Source: Bradyrhizobium sp. AZCC 1719
GTDB lineage: Bacteria > Pseudomonadota > Alphaproteobacteria > Rhizobiales > Xanthobacteraceae
DNA: 64,000 bases
Assembly: GCF_036924525.1 (NCBI RefSeq)
Contig: NZ_JAZHRU010000001.1
Location: forward strand, 5,795,001 to 5,859,000
Direction of reading: 5' to 3'
Within the stretch, counting starts at the first letter, position 1. The number at the start of each line of letters is the position of its first letter. The translations under genes were made by a program, and so were the position numbers. This document shows, piece after piece, positions 48,747 to 57,045 of this stretch. A model generated the notes under the pieces. The model worked only from the letters and a program-made list of their open reading frames with translations, did not search any database and was not told where the DNA came from.

Positions 48747-49778
48747 TCATGCACTGGCCTGCGACAGCCCCTTGCTCTGCCGCCATGTGCCGGGAGGCGC
48801 GCCGACGAGGCGGCTGAAGGCGCGGTTAAAGGCGGCTTCGGATTCATAGCCGACACGGGAAGCGATCTCGGCAAGGCTGAGGCTGCTATCACGAAGCAGT
48901 CGCCTGGCGAGGTGCATCCGCCATCCGGCCAGATAGGTCATCGGTGCCTCGCCGACCAGCTCGACGAAGCGTTTGCCCAGCGCAGCGCGCGAGATCGCCG
49001 CGCAGTCTGCCAGTTCCTCGACGGTCCAGGGCCGCGCCGGCTCGGCGTGAAGCAGCTTCAGCGCCCGGCCGACATGGGGATCGTTGAGGCCCGCCAGCCA
49101 GCCGCGACGCCCCTCGGCGACATGGATCAGCTGCCAGCGCACGACCCCCATGAAGAGCAGTTCGGACAAGCGCGCGAGCATGGCGCGGTTTCCGGGACCT
49201 GGCTGCATCGCTTCGGCGATGAGCTGACCGGTCGCAGCCTGCCACCAGCCGGCCTCCTGATCGAGCGTGACCGGCTCCGCATAGCGCGCGGTATCGGAGA
49301 ATGCGTCGAGGATGACCTTGTCGTAGCGCAGGCGGACGCAAATGAATGCCGGCATCGCATCGAGCAGCGGCCCGAACCGTTGGTCGGAATGCAGGTAGCC
49401 GCACACAAAGCGCGTCTCCTCCCCGCCCCCGCCATGCTTCACCCAGGTGATCTGCTCGGCCGACGCCCTGGGGAAGATGCTGGCGATCGAGACGGGAGAA
49501 AGCCCCGGGTCGCTGGTCATGACGTGCTGATCGCCGCGCGGAAACACCAGAACGTCGCCGGCCTCAACCCTGATCGGTTCGAGCTTGCCGCATGTGATCC
49601 AGCAGCCGGCGTTCATTGCCAGATGAAACAGCGTGATCGCTTCCGCGCCCGGCATCAACCGCGAAGCCAGCAAGTCCGGTGGGGAGGTCACGACCGACCA
49701 TGGCCGCGTAAACTCGGCATTGAAATGAATGGCGCCCGACACACGGATGACGCGCAGAACCTCGGACAAGACGTCCAT
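48747..49778 (-). CDS. AraC-family regulator with cupin domain
   Basis: 343 residues. The N-terminal cupin (AraC_binding / Cupin_6) includes WSVVTSPPDLL, MNAGCWITCGKLEPIRVEAGDVLVFPRGDQHVM and VCGYLHSDQRFGPLLDAMP. The C-terminal AraC DNA-binding domain has HTH 1 WTVEELADCAAISRAALGKRFVELVGEAPMTYLAGWRMHLARRLL and HTH 2 SLAEIASRVGYESEAAFNRAFSRLVGAPPGTWR. It is divergent from the carboxymuconolactone-decarboxylase-like gene 236 bases away and likely controls it. Confidence 0.92.
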   Translation of the reverse strand: MDVLSEVLRVIRVSGAIHFNAEFTRPWSVVTSPPDLLASRLMPGAEAITLFHLAMNAGCWITCGKLEPIRVEAGDVLVFPRGDQHVMTSDPGLSPVSIASIFPRASAEQITWVKHGGGGEETRFVCGYLHSDQRFGPLLDAMPAFICVRLRYDKVILDAFSDTARYAEPVTLDQEAGWWQAATGQLIAEAMQPGPGNRAMLARLSELLFMGVVRWQLIHVAEGRRGWLAGLNDPHVGRALKLLHAEPARPWTVEELADCAAISRAALGKRFVELVGEAPMTYLAGWRMHLARRLLRDSSLSLAEIASRVGYESEAAFNRAFSRLVGAPPGTWRQSKGLSQASA

Positions 49779-50014
49779 TTGGCCTCCAGGGCTGGATCAC
49801 TAAACGGCGCGTAGCGTCTCGGCAAAGAAACTGAGCGCCCCAATCATTGTGTCAACTCCGGCCCGGCCTTAGTTCACCGTCCGGTTCGGTTGAAGCGAGC
49901 TTTCCCGGCCCGCCCGATGCGGTCGATCGGGCCATAGCCGGTCCGTCGCGGCAGAACCGGCCGAATTTTATGCGGCACTGGCCGCGGAAATTGTTTCACG
50001 AACGGAGATTTTGG

Positions 50015-50599
50015 ATGTTTCTCAAGACGGTTGACGAAACTGAGGCGACAGGCCGCATCGCCGAGCTCTACGCAGCGCAGAAAGCCCAGAGCGGCTTCGT
50101 AATGTCCGCGACGCGCTGCTGGTCCGCGCGGCCGGATCTTCTGCCGATCTACCAGGAGTTCGCCGACAAGATCCGCACCGGCTTCTCGCTAAGTCCGCGC
50201 GACTGGCGGCTGATCACATTCGTCGCCGCAAAGCAGGTGCCGTCCACCTACTGCTCGCACGTCTACGGCAAGCAGCTTCTCGCTGACCTCGGCTCGAAGG
50301 AAGCGGTTATGGCCGTGCGACGCAACTTCGCCTCGGCACGACTAAGCGAACGGGACGTCGAAATGCTGCGCTATGCCGAGACGGTCGCAAGCGACGCGTC
50401 CCGCGTGACGGTGAAAGACATCGAGCGGCTGCGGGCGGTGGGCTTCACCGACGTCCAGATCTGCGACATCGCGCTCTGCGCCGCGTTCCGCTGTTTCGTC
50501 GCGCGGTTCTTCGATGCGGTCGGCGCCGGCCCGGAGCCGGCCTTCATCGACGCAGACGCCGATTTTCGCAAGGCGATGACGGTCGGCCGAGCGATCTGA
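50015..50599 (+). CDS. Carboxymuconolactone decarboxylase/AhpD-like protein
   Basis: 194 residues. The alpha-helical CMD/AhpD fold shows AELYAAQKAQSGFVMSATRCWSARPDLLPIYQEFADKI and WRLITFVAAKQVPSTYCSHVYGKQLLADLG; the Cys and His of the YCSHVYG motif correspond to the redox site of alkylhydroperoxidase-like proteins, although the classical CxxC is not present. Family members detoxify peroxides or decarboxylate lactones. ATG 50015 with GGAG 8 bases upstream. The stop overlaps an ATG (TGATG at 50597) at the beginning of the next gene's possible long form. Confidence 0.85.
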   Translation: MFLKTVDETEATGRIAELYAAQKAQSGFVMSATRCWSARPDLLPIYQEFADKIRTGFSLSPRDWRLITFVAAKQVPSTYCSHVYGKQLLADLGSKEAVMAVRRNFASARLSERDVEMLRYAETVASDASRVTVKDIERLRAVGFTDVQICDIALCAAFRCFVARFFDAVGAGPEPAFIDADADFRKAMTVGRAI

Positions 50600-50649
50600 T
50601 GAAGAGATTTTTTCAACCCAGGACTTTCAACCGAGAAGAGGAGTCGATT

Positions 50650-51045
50650 ATGACCACCAGCGTCAAACAGTTGATGGAAGCCGCCAACGCAGCGGTGCCG
50701 CGCATCACGCCCGCGCAGGCCAAGGAAATGATTGCGGAAGGAAGCACCCTCGTCGTCGACGTGCGTGACGCGCCGGAAGTGGAGAAGAGCGGCAAGGTCC
50801 CGGGAGCCATCCATGTCTCCCGCGGCATGCTGGAGTTCCGCGCCGATCCCGAGACGCCCTACCACGACAAGAATTTTGCCAAGGACAAGACGGTCATCCT
50901 CTATTGCGCGTCCGGTGGACGATCCGCGCTTGGCGGCAAGGTGCTCAAGGATATGGGGTACCCCAATGTCTACAATCTCGGCGCCTTCAAGGACTGGGCC
51001 GAGAGCGGCGGGGCGATCGATAAGCCGATAGAGCCTGACATGTGA
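50650..51045 (+). CDS. Rhodanese domain protein
   Basis: 131 residues from ATG 50650, with GAGGAG 6-7 bases upstream. An ATG at 50599 overlapping the previous stop would add 17 residues. The single rhodanese domain has VVDVRDAPEVEKSGKVPGAIHVSRGMLEFRAD and the active-site loop ILYCASGGRSALGG with the persulphide-forming Cys. It moves sulphur, for example to thiols or cyanide. Co-transcription with the CMD-like gene suggests a role in thiol or peroxide stress (inference). Confidence 0.9.
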   Translation: MTTSVKQLMEAANAAVPRITPAQAKEMIAEGSTLVVDVRDAPEVEKSGKVPGAIHVSRGMLEFRADPETPYHDKNFAKDKTVILYCASGGRSALGGKVLKDMGYPNVYNLGAFKDWAESGGAIDKPIEPDM

Positions 51046-51149
51046 CAATCGTAATCGTCATCACTTGAACGAGCACAAAATATCCGGGCCGCCGCCAGAG
51101 TGGCGGGCCCGGCCATGCATGGCGCGGTGGGCCGAACTCGTACAGTTCG

Positions 51150-52304
51150 CTACCACTTCAACTCAAGCCCCACCGTGCCCTGATGCGACTGCATCGCGGC
51201 GCGGAGCTTGGTGTCGTAATTGACGTAGAGCCGTGCGGTATTGGTCAGGCTCAGCGAGGCCGAGGCGCCGGCGTCGGCGCCATACCGGCTCTCGCCGATG
51301 CCCTGCAGCGTGAGGCTTTGGGCGCCAAGGGTGACAGTGATGTCGGAGAAATTCTGCACGGCATTGTCGACGAACTTGCCGTAACCCGACAGGTCGAAAA
51401 TCTTGCCGTCGAAGATCCAGTAATGGCCGATCTCCGCGCCGATCAGCAGCCGCGCGCGCTCCACGGTGGCCCCCGTTGCCGCCACGGGATCGAGGCCGCC
51501 GATCTCCTGCAGCGATCCGGTCCGGGCGCGGACATATTCGAACGCGGCCTTGGGCACGACGCGGCCCTGGTCCTTGGACCAGTAATAGCTGATCTCGCTC
51601 AACACGCCGTCGAGCCGCGCATTGTATCCGGCGGTCGCAATCCCGAGCCCCGTGTCTCGGCGCGAATTGATGTTGCCAAAGCCGTGCACGACTGCGCTGG
51701 CCCAGGTCCATGGCCCGCTGTCGACGGAGGCCGTGAAACCGAGCTGAGTCAGGTCGATGGTGGCCGATTGCAGCGCCAGCGGAATATCGATCGCGGAGCG
51801 GCTCTGGTCGACCGAGAAGCCGATATTGACGCCCGGCATCACCCGCGCCCCAATGCCGGCCACGCCGCCCCAGGTCTTTCTGCTGTCGCCGACGAAATCG
51901 CCGACCGCGCCGTTCTTGGTCCAGTTGCCGTAGCCTTCGAACCAGGTCCGGTAGCGCGGCGCTTCCATGCTCTCGGAGGCGCCTCCCCCGCCCGGATTGG
52001 TCCGCTGCAGGCGGTTGAAGCCATTGCTCGACTGATTGCCCAGCCGTTCCAGGAAATTGCTGCCGAGATTGGTCAGTGTCGTGCCCGATGAGACCGTCGA
52101 ATTGATCATGGTCGGGGTCGGGCTAGGCGTCGGCGAAGGCGTGGGCGTCGGGGTGGGTGTAGGCGTGGGCGTAGGCGATTGCGCGTGGGCGGCGGACATG
52201 ACGGTGATGAGCGCGAAGGCAATCGCGGCCAGACATGCAAGCGCGTGCCCGGTTCCGATTTTCCATGCTCGCGAAGGCCGCCGTGAGCCGCGCATGCAGT
52301 CCAT
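51150..52304 (-). CDS. Autotransporter-type outer-membrane beta-barrel protein with Pro/Thr linker
   Basis: 384 residues. A signal peptide ends near MSAAHAQS (residue 42). Then comes a low-complexity Pro-Thr/Pro-Ser stretch (residues 43-65), a short linker, and from about 105 a barrel of about 280 residues of autotransporter type: RTWFEGYGNW, GGVAGIGARVMPGVNIGFSVDQSRS, FVDNAVQNF, LSLTNTARLYVNYDTKLRAAMQSHQGTVGLELKW, ending with the Trp that is usual for barrel insertion. There is practically no passenger domain. It may expose only the PT-rich strand on the cell surface or act as a porin-like protein. Confidence 0.82.
   Translation of the reverse strand: MDCMRGSRRPSRAWKIGTGHALACLAAIAFALITVMSAAHAQSPTPTPTPTPTPTPSPTPSPTPTMINSTVSSGTTLTNLGSNFLERLGNQSSNGFNRLQRTNPGGGGASESMEAPRYRTWFEGYGNWTKNGAVGDFVGDSRKTWGGVAGIGARVMPGVNIGFSVDQSRSAIDIPLALQSATIDLTQLGFTASVDSGPWTWASAVVHGFGNINSRRDTGLGIATAGYNARLDGVLSEISYYWSKDQGRVVPKAAFEYVRARTGSLQEIGGLDPVAATGATVERARLLIGAEIGHYWIFDGKIFDLSGYGKFVDNAVQNFSDITVTLGAQSLTLQGIGESRYGADAGASASLSLTNTARLYVNYDTKLRAAMQSHQGTVGLELKW
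52109..52181 (-). repeat. Pro-Thr codon repeat in the autotransporter gene
   Basis: Degenerate hexanucleotide repeat (GGCGTC/GGCGTG/GGCGTA on the plus strand) that encodes about eleven Pro-Thr or Pro-Ser units. The period keeps the reading frame, so changes in copy number would alter linker length but not switch the gene off. Confidence 0.8.
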
Positions 52305-52649
52305 TCCAGAGGGCGAAAGCGCCAGCCCGAAAAATGCGCAAATGCCGATAAACCGTAACGATTTGCCCCTAGTTCACTCAAACGGTCAATCGGCGCGCTG
52401 CCGAATACGCGCCATTGTGGTTCGGCTGCCACAGCCCGCGACACCAGGACGGTTTGCGGGGAGCGCGCCAGAACCTTGCGAACGCCCAAATTTCGTGTTG
52501 CAATCCCAAGCGCAATCGGATTCAGGCCGTTCGACTGTGCGTTTCGCGAGCAGGAAATCTAGCAGCTACCGGGAAGCCCGTTTGTGGCGTGGCACGTGGA
52601 AAACGTGGCCGCGTCTTTTTTATATCTAGACCAAACTTGGAGACAGGCG
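52305..52649. other. 345-base intergenic region before the cold-shock gene
   Basis: No gene supported here. A TATATCT sequence near 52620 could be a -10 for the cold-shock gene, giving a short leader of about 20 bases; a longer cold-shock leader is possible. The rest holds the divergent promoter of the autotransporter gene, without a recognisable motif. Confidence 0.4.
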
Positions 52650-52859
52650 ATGGCGATGCACAAGGGCAACGTCAAGTGGTTCAACCCCACCAAGGGGTAT
52701 GGGTTCATCAAGCCGGCGGTCGGCGAGAAGGACGTGTTCGTCCACATCTCGGCCGTCGAGCGTGCGGGACTCACCACTCTCAACGAGAACCAGCACGTCG
52801 AGTACGACCTTGTCGAAAACCGCGGCAAGACGTCCGCGGAAAACCTCAAGGTCACGTAG
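52650..52859 (+). CDS. Cold-shock domain protein (CspA family)
   Basis: 69 residues from ATG 52650, with GGAG 7 bases upstream. It has the RNA-binding motifs KGNVKWFNPTKGYGFIKP (RNP1) and DVFVHISAVERAGL (RNP2). It binds single-stranded RNA/DNA as a chaperone in cold or stress and is a single OB-fold. Length is typical. A strong terminator follows. An in-frame upstream ATG at 52584 would add 22 residues unrelated to the family and is rejected. Confidence 0.96.
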   Translation: MAMHKGNVKWFNPTKGYGFIKPAVGEKDVFVHISAVERAGLTTLNENQHVEYDLVENRGKTSAENLKVT

Positions 52860-52878
52860 ACTTCGTCCACGCAAATTG

Positions 52879-52906
52879 CCCCCGGCCCCGCCGGGGGATT
52901 TTGTTT
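52879..52906 (+). terminator. Rho-independent terminator after the cold-shock gene
   Basis: CCCCCGGC, CCC loop, GCCGGGGG, then ATTTTGTTT. Eight GC-rich base pairs with a T-rich tail. Confidence 0.88.
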
Positions 52907-52923
52907 GCGCCCTGCCCTGGAAT

Positions 52924-53655
52924 TCAGGCCGCCGCCTCGCAGCCGGCGATCTCGCTGAGCTCCGGATAAAATCGCGCGGTCATCCGGCCGACATAGCGCC
53001 GCAGGTTGGCATGGCTTGCGGCCGCCCGCTGCAAATCCGACTCGAACAGCGGACAAATCGCACTGACCGCGAAGGCGAATATCGTGGCGTCGATGCCGGC
53101 GGGCTCCCTGCCCATGAAAAACGGCTTGTCGCCGAGATAGGCCGCCATCGCATCGATCGAGCGGATCCCGATCGCGGTGATCTCGTCTTTGGAATGACGG
53201 CCGATTCCCTGGCCGTGCAACGTCTTGCGCAGGCGGCGGCGGATCATCGCAGCGACGACCGGCCGGACCGGCGCCGGCACGCCCTTGAAGAAATTGATGG
53301 GACCTTTGCGAAAATTATCATCGATCATCCAACGGAAGTAGACGCTGGCCCAGTAGAGATTGTCCTCCGCCATCTTCTCGAAGGCCCAGGCGATGGCGAG
53401 CTGCTCGGCGCTGAGTCCCTGGTCGAAATCGATGCCGTATTTCTTTTCGAGATGCCAGCGGATCAGCGTGGAATCGCCGAGCAACTGGCCGTCGTCCTCG
53501 ATGTAGGGAATCTTGCCCTTGGGCGCCTTCGAAAAGCTCATCGGCGCTTTTCTGAACGGCAGTTTCGACATCCGTAGCAAGGTCTCGGCCTTGGTCACGA
53601 ACGGGCTTGCGTCGGGAAGGCCGAAATTGGGCCCGGAGCCATAGAGCGTGATCAT
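52924..53655 (-). CDS. Glutathione S-transferase family protein (Fax/metaxin-like)
   Basis: 243 residues from ATG 53655 (GAGG 6 bases upstream). The N-terminal thioredoxin-like half is LYGSGPNFGLPDASPFVTKAETLLRMSKLPFRKAPMSFSKAPKGKIPYIEDDGQLLGDSTLIRWHLEKKYG; the helical half contains WASVYFRWMIDDNFRKGP and FFMGREPAGIDATIFAFAVSAI. The P-D-x-S-P-F motif and the long K-P-type linker match the Fax-like branch of GSTs. Substrates are unknown. Confidence 0.87.
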   Translation of the reverse strand: MITLYGSGPNFGLPDASPFVTKAETLLRMSKLPFRKAPMSFSKAPKGKIPYIEDDGQLLGDSTLIRWHLEKKYGIDFDQGLSAEQLAIAWAFEKMAEDNLYWASVYFRWMIDDNFRKGPINFFKGVPAPVRPVVAAMIRRRLRKTLHGQGIGRHSKDEITAIGIRSIDAMAAYLGDKPFFMGREPAGIDATIFAFAVSAICPLFESDLQRAAASHANLRRYVGRMTARFYPELSEIAGCEAAA

Positions 53656-53723
53656 GGAAACCTCGATGGATTTAGCGGAGCGCGGTCGCCGCGCTCGTTC
53701 GCGCACACACCTTGCGGATTATA

Positions 53724-54377
53724 TCAGATCGTCCGCGGCGAAATCAGGGTGCCATCGCGGTCGGCCCCGTCGGCGACCTTGCAGATGTCGCCTTCGAGGC
53801 GAAGCTTTCCGCTCGCAAGCAAACGCAGCGCCTCGGGGTAGATGCGATGCTCGATGCCGAGAATACGCTGCGACAACGTCTCTGACGTATCGTCGTCGGC
53901 CACCGTCACCGCACCCTGCATCACGATCGGGCCGGCGTCGGTTTCGGGAATCACGAAATGCACGGTCGCGCCGGAGATCTTGACCCCGGCCGCAAGCGCC
54001 TGCCCGTGCGGATCGAGACCCGGAAAGGATGGCAGCAGCGCGGGATGGATGTTGAGCATTTTTCCGTACCAGCGCTGCACGAATTCGGCGGTGAACAGCC
54101 GCATGAATCCGCCGAGGCAGATCAGTTCGACCTGCTTTTCATCCAGCGCCCGCTGCAGAACGGCCTCAAAGCCCGCGCGGTCCTTGCCGAACGGCTTGCT
54201 CTCGACGACCAGTGTCGGGATGCCGCTCGCGGCTGCCTTCTCCAGCCCAGCCGCATCGGCCCGGTTGGAAATGACGGCGACGATTTCGGCCGGAAAATCC
54301 GCAGCCTTCGCTGCATCGATCAGCGCGGCCATGTTCGACCCGCGCCCCGAGATCAGAATGGCGACCCGGCGCTTCAT
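53724..54377 (-). CDS. purN: Phosphoribosylglycinamide formyltransferase
   Basis: 217 residues. It catalyses the third step of purine synthesis, transferring formyl from 10-formyl-THF to GAR. The sequence has [84 protein letters not shown]106 and H108 ([10 protein letters not shown]) and D144 (the Asp in ETDAGP is near 148) are the catalytic set. It overlaps purM by ATGA, so purM and purN are translationally coupled. Confidence 0.97.
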   Translation of the reverse strand: MKRRVAILISGRGSNMAALIDAAKAADFPAEIVAVISNRADAAGLEKAAASGIPTLVVESKPFGKDRAGFEAVLQRALDEKQVELICLGGFMRLFTAEFVQRWYGKMLNIHPALLPSFPGLDPHGQALAAGVKISGATVHFVIPETDAGPIVMQGAVTVADDDTSETLSQRILGIEHRIYPEALRLLASGKLRLEGDICKVADGADRDGTLISPRTI

Positions 54378-55447
54378 TGCGCGAGATCGAGATGGCCGTT
54401 GTAGGCCACGCGATGTTCGGTCGCAGCCGGGATCACTTCGCCGAGCACGGCGACGGTCTCGCCGCTTTCAGTCAGGATCTCCGTCACCTTCTCGGCCGCA
54501 TCCGGCTTGACGATGGCGACCATGCCGATGCCGCAGTTGAAGGTGCGCAGCATTTCGAGTTCGGCGATGCCGCCCTGCTCCGCCAGCCATTTGAACACCG
54601 GCAGCACCGGCAGCCGCGCCAGATCGATGCCGACGCCGAGGTGCTTTGGCAGCACACGTGGGATGTTGTCGGTGAAGCCGCCGCCGGTGATATGGGCAAG
54701 CCCCTTGATCGCGCCGGTTTCGCGGATCGCGCGCAGGCAGGATTTCACATAGAGCCGCGTCGGCGTCAGCAGCGCGCCGCCCAGCGTCATGACCGGCGAG
54801 AACGGCGCCGGGGCATCGAAGGAGACCCTCGATTGCGCGACGATCTTGCGGACCAGCGAAAAGCCGTTGGAGTGAACGCCGGATGAGGCCAATCCGATCA
54901 CGGCGTCGCCCACGGCAATGTCCGCGGTCGGCAACAGCGTGCCGCGCTCGGCAGCCCCGACCGCAAAGCCTGCGAGGTCATAATCGCCGTCCTTGTAGAG
55001 GCCCGGCATCTCTGCGGTCTCGCCGCCGATCAGGGCGCAGCCGGACTCCCGGCAGCCCTCGGCGACGCCGGCCACGATGGCCGCCGCGGCGTCGGGGTCC
55101 AACTTGCCGCAGGCGAAATAGTCGAGGAAGAACAACGGTTCCGCGCCCTGCACGACAAGGTCATTGACCGACATCGCCACCAGGTCGATGCCGATACCGC
55201 CATGCAGGCCGGTCTCGATCGCGATCTTGACCTTGGTGCCCACGCCGTCAGTCGCCGCCACCAGCACCGGGTCCTTGAAACCCGCCGCCTTGAGGTCGAA
55301 CAAGCCGCCAAAACCGCCGATTTCGGCATCGGCGCCGGCCCGGGCGGTGGCGCGCACCATCGGCTTGATGAGATCGACCAGGCGGTTGCCCGCATCGATA
55401 TCGACGCCTGAATCCGCGTAAGTCAGCCCGTTTTTGCGGTCGTTCAT
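54374..55447 (-). CDS. purM: Phosphoribosylformylglycinamidine cyclo-ligase (AIR synthetase)
   Basis: 357 residues. It closes the imidazole ring to form aminoimidazole ribotide with ATP. Motifs: [109 protein letters not shown] and [21 protein letters not shown] 55447 fits the conserved N-terminus; longer starts add unrelated sequence. First gene of the coupled purM-purN unit, divergent from the pgsA-like gene. Confidence 0.97.
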   Translation of the reverse strand: MNDRKNGLTYADSGVDIDAGNRLVDLIKPMVRATARAGADAEIGGFGGLFDLKAAGFKDPVLVAATDGVGTKVKIAIETGLHGGIGIDLVAMSVNDLVVQGAEPLFFLDYFACGKLDPDAAAAIVAGVAEGCRESGCALIGGETAEMPGLYKDGDYDLAGFAVGAAERGTLLPTADIAVGDAVIGLASSGVHSNGFSLVRKIVAQSRVSFDAPAPFSPVMTLGGALLTPTRLYVKSCLRAIRETGAIKGLAHITGGGFTDNIPRVLPKHLGVGIDLARLPVLPVFKWLAEQGGIAELEMLRTFNCGIGMVAIVKPDAAEKVTEILTESGETVAVLGEVIPAATEHRVAYNGHLDLAQ

Positions 55448-55596
55448 GCCCAAATTCCAGTATGATGACGGCTGGTTACGAGGAATTCCGCGATCCTGCA
55501 ATGGCTCGCAAGCGCCAGGCCGATATACTATGTAGATAAGAGCCGGCTGTACCCGCCAGGGGCCGGATTTAGGCCGGGAGCCGGGAAGCGACCGAG

Positions 55597-56139
55597 TTGA
55601 GCATTCCAAATATCATTACGCTGGGGCGCATCATTCTTGTGCCGGTCATCGTCTGGGCGATCGTTTCCAGCCAGATGGAAATCGCGTTTGCGATTTTCGT
55701 CATTGCCGGGGTCAGCGACGCCGTCGATGGCTTTCTCGCCAAGCGCTTCAACATGTCGAGTGAACTGGGCGCCCTGCTCGACCCGCTTGCCGACAAGGCA
55801 CTTCTGGTGTCCATCTTCGTGGCGCTCGGCATCTGGGGCGCGGTGCCGCGCTGGCTCGTCATCCTCGTGGTGTCGCGCGACATCATGATTGTCACGGCCG
55901 TGATCGTGTCATGGCTGTTCGACAAGCCGATCCCGATGAAGCCCCTGATGGTGTCGAAGCTCAACACGGTGGCGCAGGTGGCGTTCGCGGCGCTGGTGCT
56001 GGCGTCGCTCGGTTTCAACTTCAAGCCGGCGCCTTATGACGTGATCCTGATGGGTTTTGTTACGGTTTTTACTTTGGTTTCCGTCTCGCTCTATCTTGTC
56101 GAGTGGGTGCGGCACATGAGCACGATCGAAGCGCGCTAG
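55597..56139 (+). CDS. pgsA: CDP-alcohol phosphatidyltransferase (PgsA-like)
   Basis: 180 residues, about six membrane helices. The CDP-alcohol transferase motif is [29 protein letters not shown] (DG-x2-A[K]-x8-G-x3-D-x3-D), with Lys in place of the usual Arg. The start [19 protein letters not shown] is typical of phosphatidylglycerophosphate synthase, which makes phosphatidylglycerol phosphate from CDP-diacylglycerol in the inner membrane; a cardiolipin- or choline-type relative is not excluded. The start codon is TTG with weak ribosome site. Starts a run to hdaA, ppk and ppx. Confidence 0.88.
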   Translation: MSIPNIITLGRIILVPVIVWAIVSSQMEIAFAIFVIAGVSDAVDGFLAKRFNMSSELGALLDPLADKALLVSIFVALGIWGAVPRWLVILVVSRDIMIVTAVIVSWLFDKPIPMKPLMVSKLNTVAQVAFAALVLASLGFNFKPAPYDVILMGFVTVFTLVSVSLYLVEWVRHMSTIEAR

Positions 56140-56144
56140 CTTGT

Positions 56145-56204
56145 TCGTTGCTTCGACGCATTTTCTTCACACGAACCGGTGGCGATTTAGCTTGAAGGCG
56201 CTAT
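56145..56204 (-). repeat. Dispersed intergenic repeat, copy D (partial)
   Basis: Minus strand: TAGCGCCTTCAAGCTAAATCGCCACCGGTTCGTGTGAAGAAAATGCGTCGAAGCAA. It corresponds to the core of copies A-C but lacks the hairpin and the ACAAAAA spacer. Like the others, it lies just past a gene 3' end (pgsA-like). Confidence 0.65.
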
Positions 56205-56236
56205 GAAGGCCGCGATATCCCGGCCTGGAGATTTGC

Positions 56237-56914
56237 GTGGTAGTTCGCGTTCAACCCCGTCAGCTAGCCTTTGCGCTGCCGCATGCGGAGAGCCTGACGC
56301 GCGACAATTTCCTCGAGGGTCCGGCCAATGAAGCCGCGCTCGCGCTGGTCGAAAGCTGGCCGGACTGGCCGAACCGCATCATGCTGCTGGCGGGGCCGGA
56401 GGGCTCCGGCAAGAGCCATCTCGCCGCGATCTGGGCCGAACAGGCGGGCGCGCGCTCGATCTCGGCGCACGCGCTTGACGCTGCTGCCGTCCCCGGCGCG
56501 CTCGCCACCGGAGCACTGGTGGTCGAGGATCTGAGGCCGGCCGACTTCGACGAACGCGCCTTGTTTCACCTCCTGAACCTGGCGCGCGAGGACGGGGCCT
56601 TCGTCCTGATCACGGGACGCGTTCCACCGGCGGCGTTCGAGATCGAACTGCGCGATCTCCGGTCGCGGCTGCGCGCCGCCCCCCTCGTGTCGCTGTTGCC
56701 GCCGGATGACCTGCTGTTTCGTGGCCTGATCGTCAAATTCTGCGCGGACCGCCAATTGAGCATCGACGAGACGGTGGTGAGCTACCTCGCCACCCGAATC
56801 GAGCGCTCCTATGCCGCCGCCCGCCAGGCGGTCGAGCTCCTGGATACCGAGGCGCTGCGGCTCGGCCGGCCGGTCACCCGGGCACTGGCCGCGGAACTCT
56901 TGCGCAGCGCCTGA
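56237..56914 (+). CDS. hdaA: HdaA, DnaA-like regulator of replication initiation
   Basis: 225 residues. It has an AAA+ domain with Walker [10 protein letters not shown] (residues about 53-61), [25 protein letters not shown] (Walker B-like) and [56 protein letters not shown]. It lacks the DnaA DNA-binding domain. The N-terminal QLAFALP (residues 8-14) is a typical beta-clamp-binding motif. With the clamp, HdaA stimulates ATP hydrolysis by DnaA. The start is GTG. Neighbours ppk and ppx are a conserved alphaproteobacterial arrangement. Confidence 0.92.
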   Translation: MVVRVQPRQLAFALPHAESLTRDNFLEGPANEAALALVESWPDWPNRIMLLAGPEGSGKSHLAAIWAEQAGARSISAHALDAAAVPGALATGALVVEDLRPADFDERALFHLLNLAREDGAFVLITGRVPPAAFEIELRDLRSRLRAAPLVSLLPPDDLLFRGLIVKFCADRQLSIDETVVSYLATRIERSYAAARQAVELLDTEALRLGRPVTRALAAELLRSA

Positions 56915-57045
56915 TCGGGCAGCTCCTGCTGCGTCCTGCCGCCTTGACGCCGGCTCTGCGCGGAACGTCAATGTCATTGAAACGTCATCGGCGTATCACA
57001 TGCTGGCGGCCGCATTCCCTTAAAGTCGGCCCTGCCTCGCTCGCG

